Positions 1 to 9,729 of a stretch of DNA of 64,000 nt are shown one piece after another. The DNA comes from Rhodoplanes tepidamans (GTDB lineage: Bacteria; Pseudomonadota; Alphaproteobacteria; Rhizobiales; Xanthobacteraceae). The stretch spans positions 62,001-126,000 of the forward strand of contig NZ_JAUSUJ010000007.1 in NCBI RefSeq assembly GCF_030813915.1, in the 5' to 3' direction. The notes below the pieces were generated by a model that saw only the letters and a program-made list of their open reading frames with translations, was not told the DNA's origin and ran no database searches. Both the position numbers and the translations under genes were made by a program. The number at the start of each line of letters is the position of its first letter. Position 1 is the first letter of the stretch.

Positions 1-80
1 ATAGCCCCGCTTTGCGGGTCCGCCGGGCGCGACAGCGAAGCGCATTGCGCCGAAACGTCTGCGCCGGCGGCGATGCCGAG

Positions 81-113
81 ACGGCGGAATACGCTTCGCT
101 GTTCCGCCCTACG
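81..113. repeat. Small palindromic intergenic repeat
   Basis: The arms GGCGGAA and TTCCGCC (83-89 and 102-108) flank a short centre containing cgcttcgc, followed by a CCTACG tail. This looks like the short palindromic repeats scattered between genes in Hyphomicrobiales. The rest of positions 1-199 shows no gene. Confidence 0.6.
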
Positions 114-199
114 AGGAACCGGGGTACGCTTGCTTAGGCAATACTGAAACGAAGTCGATTCGAGGCTCGCCGAGTGAGCACTTCCCCGCGGAAGCGTCC

Positions 200-1078
200 A
201 TGCAAAATGAGCAAGAACGGCGTGAGTTGGCACGACTGCACTTGGATGCGGTGGAAATTTGGCTGCGCCGAATCATAAACCAATAATTAACGAGGTTTTT
301 TGGGCAGGACTATTGGAATGCGAGGTTTTCTGCCGATCAGCAGGCAATAATTCCGCCGAGAGTCCGGGACCGTGTTACGAAAAGGCAGGCGGCAGAACCC
401 GACCGCTTCAAACGGCCCCTGGAAGCAATCACGTTCGATGATGCTATTGACATAGTACTGCATCAACGGCCTTTTCCGGAATACTTTCGACCTGCACTTA
501 GCGCCGCCTTCTCCGACGGATCAGCGGAAGCGCGCACATTTCTTTCACGCCTAAAATCGCACCGCGACCAACTCGCCCACGGCGGCATCTGCAGCCAGCG
601 CTGCCTTGAGCAATGTATTTGCTATTCGAACGATGTGATCGACTCACTCAAGGCACACTTTCGGGAACTGAAGATGGAGCAAATATTTAACGTTCCAAGA
701 TTCATTCACGCTATCGACAACAAAGGAAATGATTTCAGCCTGGATATCGAAAAAGAACAAGGTCAATTCGTTGATCGCTGGACGCGCGGCAAGGGAGATC
801 TCTATATTGGAGAATGCCTTGTAATCGAGGTTGAGGTAGACGAGAGCTTCTCTGATTTCACAATAGAATGGTTTTCATTCAACGGCGACCGCGGTAATGG
901 AAAGGTTGCAATCATCGCGATCGAGCCCAAACATGTTGGAATTCAAATGGATGTCAGATTTGAGTTAAGATCGAAGGAAACTTGGCATCGCTTGCATGGC
1001 GGCATAGACGATATGCTTGATATTCGCTATCGTGTTTTCCCGCCAACCCAAGCGATTAATGACGCCAAGCCTCGGTAG
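200..1078 (+). pseudogene. HEPN-domain protein gene interrupted by an in-frame stop
   Basis: Reading from ATG 200 (GGAAG just upstream) to TAG 1076-1078 gives one coherent 292-codon protein, broken only by TAA at 284-286 (codon 29). The frame then continues as LTRFFGQDYWNARF and onward. No ATG, GTG or TTG restart is seen before GTG 635, so the HEPN core would be lost unless the stop is read through. R122 and H127 form an R-x4-H motif (RDQLAHG), the signature of HEPN ribonuclease-like domains. The C-terminal ~150 residues look like a beta-rich domain and contain the phrases IEPKHVG and DIRYRVFPP. Base composition is much more AT-rich than the neighbours, which suggests transfer. A one-base CAA to TAA change would explain the stop. 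Function unknown; HEPN proteins often act in toxin or defence systems. Confidence 0.6.
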
Positions 1079-1086
1079 CAGCAGAG

Positions 1087-1192
1087 CGTAGGGTGGGCAA
1101 AGCCGCGCAGCGGCGTGCCCACGCCGTCCACCCTCGCCGCCCCCGACCGCGTGGGCACGGCGCGCCTTTGGCGCACCTTTGCCCACCCTACG
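1087..1192. repeat. Inverted-repeat element (GTAGGGTGGGC family)
   Basis: Perfect 16-bp outer arms, CGTAGGGTGGGCAAAG at 1087-1102 and its reverse complement at 1177-1192, enclose inner arms GTGCCCACGC (1115-1124) and GCGTGGGCAC (1149-1158). It belongs to a palindromic repeat type widespread in Bradyrhizobium-like genomes. Its right end contains the rlmE stop codon. Confidence 0.8.
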
Positions 1193-1874
1193 CGTCGGAG
1201 ACCTGCCGGAACCCCATCGCCAGAACATAAAGCTCGGCCGAGTCGGCGCGGCTGGCGGCGGGCTTGACGTGCTTGACCTTGGCGAAGTCGCGCTTGAGGT
1301 CGGCCAAGAGGTCGCCCTCGGTGCCCCCGCGAAGAACCTTGCAGAGGAACGATCCGCCGGGGTCGAGCACCTCGCGGGCGAACATCGCGGCGGCTTCGGC
1401 GAGCGCCATGATCTTGAGGTGGTCGGTCTGGCGGTGGCCGGTGGCGTTGGCCGCCATATCGGAGAGGACGACGTCGGCGGGGCCGCCGAGCAGCGCCTTC
1501 AGCCGGTCGGGGGCGGCGGGGTCGAGGAAGTCGAGATGCAGCACGTCGACCCCGACGATCGGCGGCATGTCGAGGATGTCGATCGCCACGACCCGGCCTT
1601 TGCCGGCCTCGGCGCCGACCCGCTTGGCCGCCACCTGGCTCCAGCCGCCCGGCGCGGCGCCGAGGTCGACGACGCGGCCGCCCGGCCGGAACAGCTTGAA
1701 GCGGTCGTCGAGCTCGATCAGCTTGTAGGCGGCGCGCGAGCGGTACCCCTCGCGCTTCGCCCGCGCCACATAGGGGTCGTTGAGCTGCCGGTCGAGCCAC
1801 AGTTTTTGGGCCAGGGTGCGGCCCTTGCGCTTCTTGACCTGGACTTTGAGGGGGCGGCTGCGGTCGGTGGTCAT
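1188..1874 (-). CDS. rlmE: 23S rRNA (uridine-2'-O-)-methyltransferase RlmE
   Basis: The protein has 228 residues from the ATG at 1874 ([11 protein letters not shown]). It is an FtsJ/RrmJ-family enzyme that methylates the 2'-O of U2552 (E. coli numbering) in 23S rRNA using S-adenosylmethionine. The basic N-terminus (KKRKGRT) precedes the SAM-binding motif [13 protein letters not shown]. The acidic motif [12 protein letters not shown] and the late FLCKVLRGG lysine complete the K-D-K-E-type active site expected of the family. The TAG stop lies inside the inverted repeat at 1087-1192, so the last residues (VSDA) come from repeat sequence or its edge. It lies downstream of and codirectional with the ppx-like gene, a pairing common in alphaproteobacteria. 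Confidence 0.93.
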   Translation of the reverse strand: MTTDRSRPLKVQVKKRKGRTLAQKLWLDRQLNDPYVARAKREGYRSRAAYKLIELDDRFKLFRPGGRVVDLGAAPGGWSQVAAKRVGAEAGKGRVVAIDILDMPPIVGVDVLHLDFLDPAAPDRLKALLGGPADVVLSDMAANATGHRQTDHLKIMALAEAAAMFAREVLDPGGSFLCKVLRGGTEGDLLADLKRDFAKVKHVKPAASRADSAELYVLAMGFRQVSDA

Positions 1875-1937
1875 CGGGTGGCGATCTCGGGGTCGGTGGC
1901 GCGCGCAATCGAGGTCGGGCGCTCTCGCATGAGCGGC

Positions 1938-2043
1938 GTCATGCGCGGGCTCGACCCGCGCATCCATCCCTGCGCAAGACGGTTTTCTGCGTCGAGTGCT
2001 CTTCGTAGAGGGATGGGTCGCCGGGTCAAGCCCGGCGACGACG
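1938..2043. repeat. Palindromic intergenic repeat between ppx and rlmE
   Basis: Roughly inverted arms GTCATGCGCGGGCTCGACCC and GGGTCAAGCCCGGCGACGAC enclose an inner CATCCATCCC/GGGATGG pair. This is another repeat family common between Hyphomicrobiales genes. It fills most of the gap between the two codirectional genes. Confidence 0.65.
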
Positions 2044-2087
2044 ACGGTGCGGAACCGGCCTGCCCCGCCCGATCCCTCCCGGGCAAC

Positions 2088-3212
2088 TCACCCCCGCTCC
2101 CACACGCCGTCGGCGCGCATCATCTTGACCAGCATGCCTTCGCGAAGGCCGCGGTCGGCGACGCGCAGGCGCGGGCACGGGAAGGCGCGGCGGATCGCCT
2201 CCAGGATGGCGCAGCCGGCCAGCACCAGGTCGGCCCGCTCGGCGCCGATGCAGGGGTTCGCCACCCGTTGCTCGTAGCCCATCGCCATCAGCCGGTCGAT
2301 CACGGCGGTGATCTCGTGGCCGCGCAGCCAGCAGCCGTCGACCCGGCGGCGGTCGTAGCGCGGCAGGTCGAGATGCACGCCCGCGATGGTGGTCACGGTG
2401 CCGGAGGTGCCGAGCAGGTGCAGGCCGCCGAGGTCGCCGCCATGCGTCCGCACGAAGTCGGTCAGCGCCTGGCCGACATGGGTCACCATGGCGTCGAAGG
2501 TCGGCCGGTCGACGGCGACGCCGCCGAACCGCTCGGCCAGCGTGACGACGCCGAGCGGCAGCGACACCCAGCCCTGGATGACCGGCCGGGGCGGGCCGCG
2601 CCCGGCCGCCTCGGAGCGGGAGAGCCGGACCAGCTCGGACGAGCCGCCGCCGATGTCGAACAGGATGGCGCCGCGCGCGTCCGGGTCCATCAGCGGCGTG
2701 CAGCCGGTGGCGGCGAGCTCGGCCTCGGTGCGCTGGTCGACGATCTCCAGGTCGAGCCCGACCACCTCGCTGATGCGGGCCTGGAAGTCGGCGCCGTTCT
2801 CGGCCGCCCGGCAGGCCTCGGTGGCGATCAGCCGGGCCCGGCTGACGCCGCGGGCCCGCATCTTGTCCCGGCACACGGCGAGCGCGTCGACGGCCCGGGC
2901 GATGGCGGCGTCGCCGATGCGGCCGGTGAGCGACACGCCCTCGCCGAGCCGGATGATGCGCGAGAAGGCATCGACCACCCGGAAGGCGCTGCCGGTCGGG
3001 CGCGCCACCAGGAGCCGGCAGTTGTTGGTGCCGAGGTCGAGGGCCGCATAGGTCGGCCAGTGCGGCGCCGACGCGGCGGCAGGGGCCGGCCGAGACTCGC
3101 TCCCGGCGCCGGCCGCCTGCGGCCAGCTCCGTCCGGGCGGCTCGGACGCCCCCTCCCTCCCCAGACGCGCCGATCCGAGGAGGCCGGTGGTGGGGGCCTC
3201 TTGATCCATCAA
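2088..3212 (-). CDS. Ppx/GppA-family phosphatase
   Basis: This 374-residue protein carries an actin-like ASKHA fold. The first phosphate-binding loop is ALDLGTNNCRLLVA (around residue 57). The catalytic-type glutamate region is ATEACRAAENG, and the second phosphate loop is FDIGGGSSELV. Family members hydrolyse polyphosphate from the ends or convert pppGpp to ppGpp. The protein is the short form, without the C-terminal HD-like extension of E. coli Ppx and GppA. The first ~50 residues are proline/alanine-rich and poorly conserved in appearance, so an internal start is possible. It sits upstream of rlmE in the same direction. Exopolyphosphatase versus guanosine pentaphosphatase activity cannot be decided from sequence. 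Confidence 0.88.
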   Translation of the reverse strand: MMDQEAPTTGLLGSARLGREGASEPPGRSWPQAAGAGSESRPAPAAASAPHWPTYAALDLGTNNCRLLVARPTGSAFRVVDAFSRIIRLGEGVSLTGRIGDAAIARAVDALAVCRDKMRARGVSRARLIATEACRAAENGADFQARISEVVGLDLEIVDQRTEAELAATGCTPLMDPDARGAILFDIGGGSSELVRLSRSEAAGRGPPRPVIQGWVSLPLGVVTLAERFGGVAVDRPTFDAMVTHVGQALTDFVRTHGGDLGGLHLLGTSGTVTTIAGVHLDLPRYDRRRVDGCWLRGHEITAVIDRLMAMGYEQRVANPCIGAERADLVLAGCAILEAIRRAFPCPRLRVADRGLREGMLVKMMRADGVWERG

Positions 3213-3451
3213 TCGCCTTCGCGCCGGCCGCCGCGAAGGCGCCAGACGTCATCACGATGTGTCGTTTCTTCGACTCGAAGTGTAACAGGCCTTTCAAAGG
3301 ACGCAATTGCCACGCCGTGGCGACGCTTGTGCTTCGCGGCGACGACAACCGAAGAAGTGAACCTGCTTCTCGGTTCATGGGGACGGTTTGTCGCGGCCCC
3401 CCGAATGGTCTAGATCTGCGACCTCCCCATGCCCCCGACCCGCAGCACCCC

Positions 3452-5881
3452 ATGACCTCACCCGACGACGCCCGCCTTCCCGGGTCGCGCGCGACCCTGC
3501 CCGACGCCCGGCCCGACGCCCGGCCTGACGCCTTGACCGACGGCCGGGCCGACTGGTCGACAGCCCGCTTCGCGGTCGGCCAGCCGGTGCCCCGCACCGA
3601 GGACCCGGTGCTGGTGCGCGGCGCCGGCCGCTACACCGACGACATCGGCCTGCCCGGCCAGGCCCATGCCGTGATGGTGCGCAGCCCGCATCCGCACGGG
3701 CTCGTCCGTGGCATCGACACGGCGGCGGCCCGGGCCATGCCGGGCGTGCTCGCCGTCTACACGGCGGCCGACCTCGCCGGCTGCGGCACGCTGAAATGCG
3801 TGCCGCCGCTGAAGAGCCACGACGGCACCGCGATGGTGAAGCCGGCGCGCCCGCCCCTCGCCACCGACCGGGTGCGCTTCGTCGGCGATCCGGTCGCCGT
3901 GGTGGTCGCCGAGACCGCCGTGCAGGCGCGCGACGCCGCCGAGGCCGTGACGCTCGACATCGCGCCGCTGCCGGCCGTCACCACCACGAGCGCCGCGATC
4001 GCCGAAGGCGCGCCGGTGCTCTATCCGGAGGCGCCGCGCAACGTCGCGCTCGACTGGCGCACCGGCGACAGCGAGAAGGTCGCGGCCGCCTTCGCCGGCG
4101 CCGCCCATGTGGTGCGGCTCGACCTCACGGTGAGCCGCGTCGTCGTGGCGCCGCTGGAGCCGCGCGCCGCGGTCGCCGCCTTCGACCCGGAGAGCGGCCG
4201 CTTCACCCTGCATCTCGGCTGCCAGGGCGCCTTCGGCATGCGCGGCCAGATCGCCGACCTGATGCAGGTGCCGGTCGACAGGGTGCACATCCTCACCGGC
4301 CATGTCGGCGGCTCGTTCGGCATGAAGTCGGCGGCGTTCCCGGAATACGCCTGCGTGCTGCACGCCGCCCGGGCGCTCGGCCGGCCGGTGAAATGGACCG
4401 AGGAGCGCAGCGCGAGCTTCCTGTCCGACACCCACGGCCGCGACCAGGAGCGCACCGCCGAGCTCGCCCTCGACGCCCGCGGCCGGTTCCTCGCCCTGCG
4501 GCTCACCGGCCATGCCGACATGGGGGCCTATCTGGGTCTCGTGGCGCCGCTGCCGCCGACCGTCAACGCGCTGAAGAACGTCGCCAGCGTCTACCGCACC
4601 CCGCTGATCGAGGTGCGGACCCTGTGCGTGTTCACCAACACGACGCCGGTCGCGGCCTACCGGGGCGCCGGGCGGCCCGAGGGCAACTACATCATGGAGC
4701 GGCTGATCGACGTCGCCGCGCGGCAGACCGGCATCGACCGGCTGACGCTCCGCCGGCGCAACCATGTCCGCCCCAAGGACCTGCCCTACGTGGCCGCCTC
4801 GCAGATGACCTACGACTCGGGCGACTTCCCGGCCGTGTTCGAGCGGGCGCTGGCGGCCGCCGACTGGGCGGGCTTCGCGGCCCGCCGGCGGGCGAGCCGC
4901 AAGGCCGGCCGGCTGCGCGGCATCGGCATCGGCAGCTATCTCGAGGTGACGGCGCCGGCGAGCCCCGAGATGGGCGGGCTGACCTTCGCGCCGGACGGCA
5001 CCGTGACGTTCACGACCGGCACGCTCGACTACGGCCAGGGCCATGCCACCCCGTTCGCCCAGGTGATCGCCGAGCGGCTGGGGATTCCGTTCGAGCGCAT
5101 CCGGCTGCGCCAGGGCGACAGCGACGCGCTGATCGCCGGCGGCGGCACCGGCGGCTCGCGCTCCAGCGCGGCGAGCGGCACCGCCGCCGTCGAGGCCTGT
5201 GCCCGGGTGATCGAGCAGGGCCGCGCCATCGCGGCCGCGATGCTGGAGGCCGGCGCCGCCGATATCGAGTTCGCGCACGGGCGCTTCACGGTCGCCGGCA
5301 CCGACCTCGGCATCGGCCTGATCGAGATCGCGCAGCGTCTCAGCGACGGCTTCCAAGTTCCTGACGGCGTTCCGCAAACCCTCGACGTCGCACTGGTGAG
5401 CCCGGGCGCGCCGTCGACCTTCCCGAACGGCTGCCACGTCGCCGAGGTGGAGATCGACATCGACACCGGCGTGCCGTCGGTGGTGCGCTACGTCTCGGTC
5501 AACGACTTCGGCACCGTGCTCAACCCGATGATCGTCGACGGCCAGATCCACGGCGGCGTCGTCCAGGGCATCGGCCAGGCGTTCTGGGAGCGGGTCGTCT
5601 ACGACGCCGACGGCCAGCTCCTCACCGGCTCGCTCGCCGACTACGCCCTGCCCCACGCCGCCGACGTGCCGGCCTTCGACACCGCCTATCACCCGGTGCC
5701 GACCGCCAGCAATCCGCTCGGCGTCAAGGGCTGCGGCGAGGCCGGCTGCGCCGGCGCGCTGGTCGCCGTGACCAACGCGACCATCGACGCGCTGGCCGAG
5801 CACGGCGTCCGCCACGTCGACATGCCGCTGACCTCGGAGACGCTGTGGCGCATCATCCACGGCGCCGACGCCGCGGCGTGA
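3452..5881 (+). CDS. Xanthine dehydrogenase-family molybdopterin-binding subunit (form II CoxL-like)
   Basis: The protein has 809 residues from the ATG at 3452; frames opening earlier lack recognisable protein. It matches the large molybdenum subunit of aerobic CO dehydrogenase and related hydroxylases. The fold starts at [18 protein letters not shown], and the cofactor-binding stretches [11 protein letters not shown] and GTGGSRSS follow. [10 protein letters not shown] is the form II signature; true CO dehydrogenases carry AYxCSFR. The catalytic glutamate lies in [12 protein letters not shown] near the C-terminus. The N-terminus carries a low-complexity [10 protein letters not shown] run. No FAD or 2Fe-2S partner genes (coxM, coxS) adjoin it, which is unusual. 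The substrate is unknown. The 239-bp gap upstream shows no gene. Confidence 0.85.
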   Translation: MTSPDDARLPGSRATLPDARPDARPDALTDGRADWSTARFAVGQPVPRTEDPVLVRGAGRYTDDIGLPGQAHAVMVRSPHPHGLVRGIDTAAARAMPGVLAVYTAADLAGCGTLKCVPPLKSHDGTAMVKPARPPLATDRVRFVGDPVAVVVAETAVQARDAAEAVTLDIAPLPAVTTTSAAIAEGAPVLYPEAPRNVALDWRTGDSEKVAAAFAGAAHVVRLDLTVSRVVVAPLEPRAAVAAFDPESGRFTLHLGCQGAFGMRGQIADLMQVPVDRVHILTGHVGGSFGMKSAAFPEYACVLHAARALGRPVKWTEERSASFLSDTHGRDQERTAELALDARGRFLALRLTGHADMGAYLGLVAPLPPTVNALKNVASVYRTPLIEVRTLCVFTNTTPVAAYRGAGRPEGNYIMERLIDVAARQTGIDRLTLRRRNHVRPKDLPYVAASQMTYDSGDFPAVFERALAAADWAGFAARRRASRKAGRLRGIGIGSYLEVTAPASPEMGGLTFAPDGTVTFTTGTLDYGQGHATPFAQVIAERLGIPFERIRLRQGDSDALIAGGGTGGSRSSAASGTAAVEACARVIEQGRAIAAAMLEAGAADIEFAHGRFTVAGTDLGIGLIEIAQRLSDGFQVPDGVPQTLDVALVSPGAPSTFPNGCHVAEVEIDIDTGVPSVVRYVSVNDFGTVLNPMIVDGQIHGGVVQGIGQAFWERVVYDADGQLLTGSLADYALPHAADVPAFDTAYHPVPTASNPLGVKGCGEAGCAGALVAVTNATIDALAEHGVRHVDMPLTSETLWRIIHGADAAA

Positions 5882-5894
5882 GGGACGCCGGGCC

Positions 5895-5918
5895 CCTCTC
5901 CCCGCCAGCGGGGAGAGG
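5895..5918 (+). terminator. Hairpin after the CoxL-like gene
   Basis: CCTCTCCCCGC and GCGGGGAGAGG pair almost without a loop, 13 bp after the stop codon. There is no T-tract, so it is either a repeat-derived hairpin or a weak terminator. The same motif recurs inside the livMG gene and near 63640. Confidence 0.45.
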
Positions 5919-6002
5919 TGAAGATCCCGGCTCCGACCTGATACAGGAGCATCCGTCGGTGTTCGCCCGAGCGCCGACGCCGCAGCCAGACCGAGGCCGA
6001 CC

Positions 6003-7292
6003 ATGACCGAGACCCGCCTGCCGCTCGCCGATGCGACCCTGGTCCAGGCGCGGGCCGCCGACCTGCGGGTCGTGATGGCGGTGAGCGCGGCGCATTTCGT
6101 CTCGCACTACTACATCCTCGCCTTGCCGCCGGTGTTCGAGATGGTGCGGGCGAGCTTCGCGGTCAGCTACACCGAGCTCGGCCTCGCCCTCGTCGTCTTC
6201 AACCTGATGTGCGCCGCCTTCCAGACCCCGGCCGGGATCCTGGCCGACCGCATCGGGGCGCGCCGCGTGCTGGTGTTCGGGCTGGCGGCCGGCGGCCTCG
6301 CCCTCGCGGGGGCCGGGCTCGTCGGCTCGTTCTGGCTGTTCGTCGTGCTGTTCGGCCTCGGCGGGCTGGCCAACTCCGTCTACCACCCGGCCGACTACGC
6401 GGCGCTGTCGGAGCGCGTCTCCTCCGAGCGGATCGGCCGCGCCTACTCGATCCACACCTTCGCCGGCATGATGGGCGGCGCCGTCGCGCCGCCCGCGATG
6501 CTGCTGCTGGAGAGCCAGATCGGCTGGCGCGGCGCGTTCCTGGCCTCCGCCCTGCCCGGCCTCGCGCTCGCCCTCTGGCTGGCGGTCGCCGGCCGCGGCC
6601 TCCTGCCCGAGGCACGGCACCGCCCCGCCGCCCCCCCGGCCGCGGCGCCGGGCGGCCCAGGGAGCGTCTCGCCGAGCGTCTCGCCGAGCGGTTCGGCGAG
6701 CGGCTCGGCGAGCGGCTCGGTGCGGCTGCTCACCTCGCCCGTGATCCTCCTCAACTTCGTCTTCTTCGCCCTGTTCGCGGTGTTCCAGCTCGGCCTGCAG
6801 AGCTATTCCGCGGTGGCGCTGACGGCGGCGCACGGCCTGCCGCTGTCGGCGGCGAGCCTCGCCCTCACCGCCTATCTGCTGCTCAGCGCGATCGGCGTGC
6901 TGCTCGGCGGCCTGCCGGTCGACCGCGTCAGCCCGACGCTGATCACGGTCGCCGGCATGCTGGTGGTCGCCGTCTGCACGGCGGCGCTCGGTCTCGCGTC
7001 GCTCGGCACCGTGGGCGCCGTGCTGCTGCTCGGCCTCGCCGGGCTCGCCGGCGGCATGGCGATGCCGGCCCGCGACATGATCGTCCGCGCCGTGACGCCG
7101 CCCGGCGCCTTCGGCAAGGTGTTCGGCTTCGTCACCACCGGCTTCAACCTCGCCGGCGTCGCCGGCCCGCTGATCTTCGGCCTGCTGATGGACCACGGGA
7201 TGCCGGGCGGCGTGTTCCTGGTGGTGGCCGGCGCCTGCCTCCTGTCGATCGCCACGGTGTTCGGCGGACGCGCATCGGCCGTGCCGCGCTGA
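6003..7292 (+). CDS. Major facilitator superfamily transporter
   Basis: A 429-residue inner-membrane carrier with about twelve hydrophobic segments in two halves. The loop motif [13 protein letters not shown] between segments 2 and 3 is the MFS signature. The early sequence ([20 protein letters not shown]) resembles the fosmidomycin-resistance/Fsr branch. The central cytoplasmic loop (about residues 205-240) is stretched by a low-complexity [10 protein letters not shown] run encoded by 12-bp tandem repeats. It lies 121 bp after the molybdoenzyme gene in the same direction, with a hairpin between, so cotranscription is uncertain. The substrate cannot be assigned. Confidence 0.85.
   Translation: MTETRLPLADATLVQARAADLRVVMAVSAAHFVSHYYILALPPVFEMVRASFAVSYTELGLALVVFNLMCAAFQTPAGILADRIGARRVLVFGLAAGGLALAGAGLVGSFWLFVVLFGLGGLANSVYHPADYAALSERVSSERIGRAYSIHTFAGMMGGAVAPPAMLLLESQIGWRGAFLASALPGLALALWLAVAGRGLLPEARHRPAAPPAAAPGGPGSVSPSVSPSGSASGSASGSVRLLTSPVILLNFVFFALFAVFQLGLQSYSAVALTAAHGLPLSAASLALTAYLLLSAIGVLLGGLPVDRVSPTLITVAGMLVVAVCTAALGLASLGTVGAVLLLGLAGLAGGMAMPARDMIVRAVTPPGAFGKVFGFVTTGFNLAGVAGPLIFGLLMDHGMPGGVFLVVAGACLLSIATVFGGRASAVPR
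6662..6721 (+). repeat. Five 12-bp tandem repeats inside the MFS gene
   Basis: Five consecutive 12-bp units of the type GAGCG(T/G)(C/T)TCG(C/G)(C/T) encode a Ser/Gly/Pro-rich stretch in the central cytoplasmic loop. A repeat in multiples of 12 keeps frame, so copy-number change would only alter loop length. Confidence 0.85.
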
Positions 7293-7376
7293 GGCGTTGA
7301 CGCGCCGCCGCATCGGCGGATGCTCGCCGGCGCGGCGGTCGCGAGTCGCGGCCGCGCATCGTCGAGAGCATTCCCC

Positions 7377-8060
7377 ATGCACGTGTTCGAGGCCGTCGAC
7401 TCGCGAAAAAGCTGCCGCGCCTTTCTGCCGACGCCGGTCGACGGCGCCGTCGTGCGCGAGCTGATCACGCGGGCGACGCGCGCCGCCTCCGGCGGCAACC
7501 TGCAGCCGTGGTCGGTGACGGCGCTCACCGGCGCGCCGCTCGCCGATCTGGTCGCGAAGGTCCGCGCCGCGCTCGAGACGGTCGACCCGCGCGGCCTGAA
7601 CGACGAGTTCCCGGTCTATCCCGAGCCGCTGTTCGAGCCGTTCCGGTCGCGCCGCTTCGAGAACGGCGTGGCGCTCTATCGCGCGCTCGGCGTCGCCCGC
7701 GACGACGACGCCGGCCGGCTCGCCCACTACAAGGACAACTACGCCTTCTTCGGCGCCCCGGTCGGGCTGTTCCTCTCGCTCGACCGGCGCTGCGGCCCCG
7801 GCCAGTGGACCGATGTCGGCGGCTTCCTCGCCACCCTGATGCTGCTGGCCCGCGGCTGGGGGCTCTCGACCTGCGCGCAGGAATCGTGGAGCCGCGTCGC
7901 CGGCCTGGTGCGGCCGCTGATCGGCCTGCCCGACACCGAGATGCTGTTCTGCGGCGTCGCGGTCGGCTTCGCCGACGAGAGCGCGCCGGTGAACCGCTTC
8001 CGCACCGCCCGCGCCGGCGTCGACGAGGTCTGCCGCTTCGTCGGCTTCGATCCGGCCTGA
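7377..8060 (+). CDS. Nitroreductase-family FMN oxidoreductase
   Basis: The protein has 227 residues from the ATG at 7377 (MHVFEAVDSRKSCRAF). The N-terminal pattern RKSCRAF followed by ASGGNLQPW is the FMN-binding signature of the nitroreductase fold. GWGLSTCAQESW and a C-terminal arginine-containing region complete it. Enzymes of this family reduce nitroaromatics, quinones or flavins with NAD(P)H as cytoplasmic dimers. It is codirectional with the MFS gene (84-bp gap) and convergent with the PepSY gene, only 15 bp away. The physiological substrate is not visible. Confidence 0.88.
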   Translation: MHVFEAVDSRKSCRAFLPTPVDGAVVRELITRATRAASGGNLQPWSVTALTGAPLADLVAKVRAALETVDPRGLNDEFPVYPEPLFEPFRSRRFENGVALYRALGVARDDDAGRLAHYKDNYAFFGAPVGLFLSLDRRCGPGQWTDVGGFLATLMLLARGWGLSTCAQESWSRVAGLVRPLIGLPDTEMLFCGVAVGFADESAPVNRFRTARAGVDEVCRFVGFDPA

Positions 8061-8075
8061 CGCCTGACGCCGGGC

Positions 8076-9680
8076 TCACGGCGCGCCGGCCGGGCCGTCC
8101 GCTGCGAGTGGCCACGACGCCGCGTGCCGGGCGCCGTCCCAGCCCTCGGCGACGATCCACAGGCGGGTGCCGGGATCGAGCCGCGCCGGCAGCCGGAGAA
8201 ACGTCGTCGCATAGCCGGGCCGGCCGCCGACCCGGGTCCGCTCGGCCTCGGTCGGCGCGTCGCCGACGCTCGCCCACAGCCGCCGGATGGCGGGCCAGCA
8301 GCCGGGGCAGACATCGACGAACAGGATGGCGCGGCCGCCCGGCCGGACCGGCGGCGCCGTGTCGCCGATGCTGGCGACCGCCGTGGCGCCGAGCCGCCAT
8401 GGCCCGACCGCCTGCGGCGCGAACCGTGTCGTCGCGAGCCCCGCTCCGCCGCCGTAATAGCCTATCGCCACGCTGGCGCCCCAGGCCGACAGCCCCAGCA
8501 CCGCGAGGTTCACGGGCTTGAACAGACCCATGCCGCCGCCCCACGGCCGCAGCCACCGCAGCCGGCGCAGCATCGCCGGCCGGTGCGCGGCGGTGGCGCG
8601 ACGCGTGCGGTCGGCATGGACGATCAGGCCGGTCACCGCCATCGCGGTGGTGATCAGGCCGAACAGCACCCAGACGAGCTTGGTGACCAGCCCGCCGAAG
8701 TCGCCGTAGTGGAAGCGGTCGGCCAGCACGTCGAGCCAGGACAGCAGCGGCGCCTGAGGCGCGAGCTCCCGGCCGACGATCGCGCCCGAATAGGGATCGA
8801 CATGGACCTTGGACAGGAGGTCGGCGAACAGCTCGCCGCGGTTGCCGAGGAACGTCACCGGCGCCTCGGCCGCGCCCGGCAGCGTCACGTGGCGGATCGC
8901 GAAGCCGGGGATCTCGCGGCGCACCGTCGCCGCCATGGCGTCGAGGCTGTGGCGGGCCGGCGGCGCCGGTCCCAGCCGGTCGAGATCGGCCTCCGAGAGC
9001 CGCGGCGGATCGTGGTGCGGCGTCGCATGCGGAAAGCCGAGGAACGGCTCGCCGACGAAGGTCCAGAAGTACCACAAGCCGGTCAGCACCATGATGGCGA
9101 GGAACCACAGCGACCAGACGCCGCCGAGCCGGTGCAGGTCGCCCGTCAGGGTGCGGCGCGAGCGCGCCCGCGGCACGCGGAAGAATCCGCGCCAGAACCT
9201 CTTGTAGGTGACGAGGCCGGTCACCAGGGCGATCAGCAGCACGACGGCGAAGCTGCAGACGACCGCGTAGCCCCACACCGGGATGAGCAGATAGGCGTGG
9301 AGCTGGGCGAGAAAGTAGCCGGGCGTCAGCAGCGGGGTCGTGCCCGTGACGACGCCGCGATACGGATCGACCCAGACGCGCCGCACGCCGCTGTCCGGCG
9401 ACACCGTGACGATGCCGAGCGCGGTGCGCGGCCCGGCGCCGACCACCGGCACCTCGCCGAGCAGGCCAGCGGCGGGATCGTGCGCCTGCGCGGCGGCGAC
9501 GATCGCGTCGATGCCGGCGCGCTCCGCGCCCGGCACGACGCGGAGCTGCGGATAGACCAGCCAGTCGATCTCGTCGCGCAGCACCGCCAGCGTGCCGGTG
9601 AGCATCACCAGCGTCAGCACCAGGAAGAGCTTCAGGCCGAGCCAGGAATGCACCAGGAAGGCGAGGCGCGACGCCGTCAC
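8076..9680 (-). CDS. PepSY-associated transmembrane protein (ferric-siderophore reductase-like)
   Basis: A 534-residue membrane protein. TM segment 1 (LVHSWLGLKLFLVLTLVMLTG) is followed by a PepSY-type periplasmic region, further TM segments near residues 135-160 and 190-215, a second PepSY-like stretch, and TM segments near 345 and 405. Conserved histidines in the helices (VHSWLG, LHAYLL, DLHRLGG, FHYGDF) suggest haem binding, as in FsrB/PiuB-type reductases. The last ~100 residues look globular and include VCPGCWP. It follows the TonB receptor by 49 bp in the same direction, matching a role in releasing iron from an imported chelate. The assignment to iron reduction is inferred from context. 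Confidence 0.8.
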   Translation of the reverse strand: MTASRLAFLVHSWLGLKLFLVLTLVMLTGTLAVLRDEIDWLVYPQLRVVPGAERAGIDAIVAAAQAHDPAAGLLGEVPVVGAGPRTALGIVTVSPDSGVRRVWVDPYRGVVTGTTPLLTPGYFLAQLHAYLLIPVWGYAVVCSFAVVLLIALVTGLVTYKRFWRGFFRVPRARSRRTLTGDLHRLGGVWSLWFLAIMVLTGLWYFWTFVGEPFLGFPHATPHHDPPRLSEADLDRLGPAPPARHSLDAMAATVRREIPGFAIRHVTLPGAAEAPVTFLGNRGELFADLLSKVHVDPYSGAIVGRELAPQAPLLSWLDVLADRFHYGDFGGLVTKLVWVLFGLITTAMAVTGLIVHADRTRRATAAHRPAMLRRLRWLRPWGGGMGLFKPVNLAVLGLSAWGASVAIGYYGGGAGLATTRFAPQAVGPWRLGATAVASIGDTAPPVRPGGRAILFVDVCPGCWPAIRRLWASVGDAPTEAERTRVGGRPGYATTFLRLPARLDPGTRLWIVAEGWDGARHAASWPLAADGPAGAP

Positions 9681-9729
9681 GGCCGCGCGCCCCCGCCTGC
9701 CCTGCCCCGACTCGCCGGACCTCGGCGCG

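Noticed and set aside
1-1192. Mobile element or genomic island around the HEPN gene
   Set aside because: Repeats flank it and composition is foreign, but there is no transposase, integrase, tRNA or target duplication in view.
1179-3413. A 744-codon open frame on the plus strand
   Set aside because: It is opposite rlmE and ppx, has no recognisable domain and is His/Arg/Asp-rich, as expected for the reverse of GC-rich genes.
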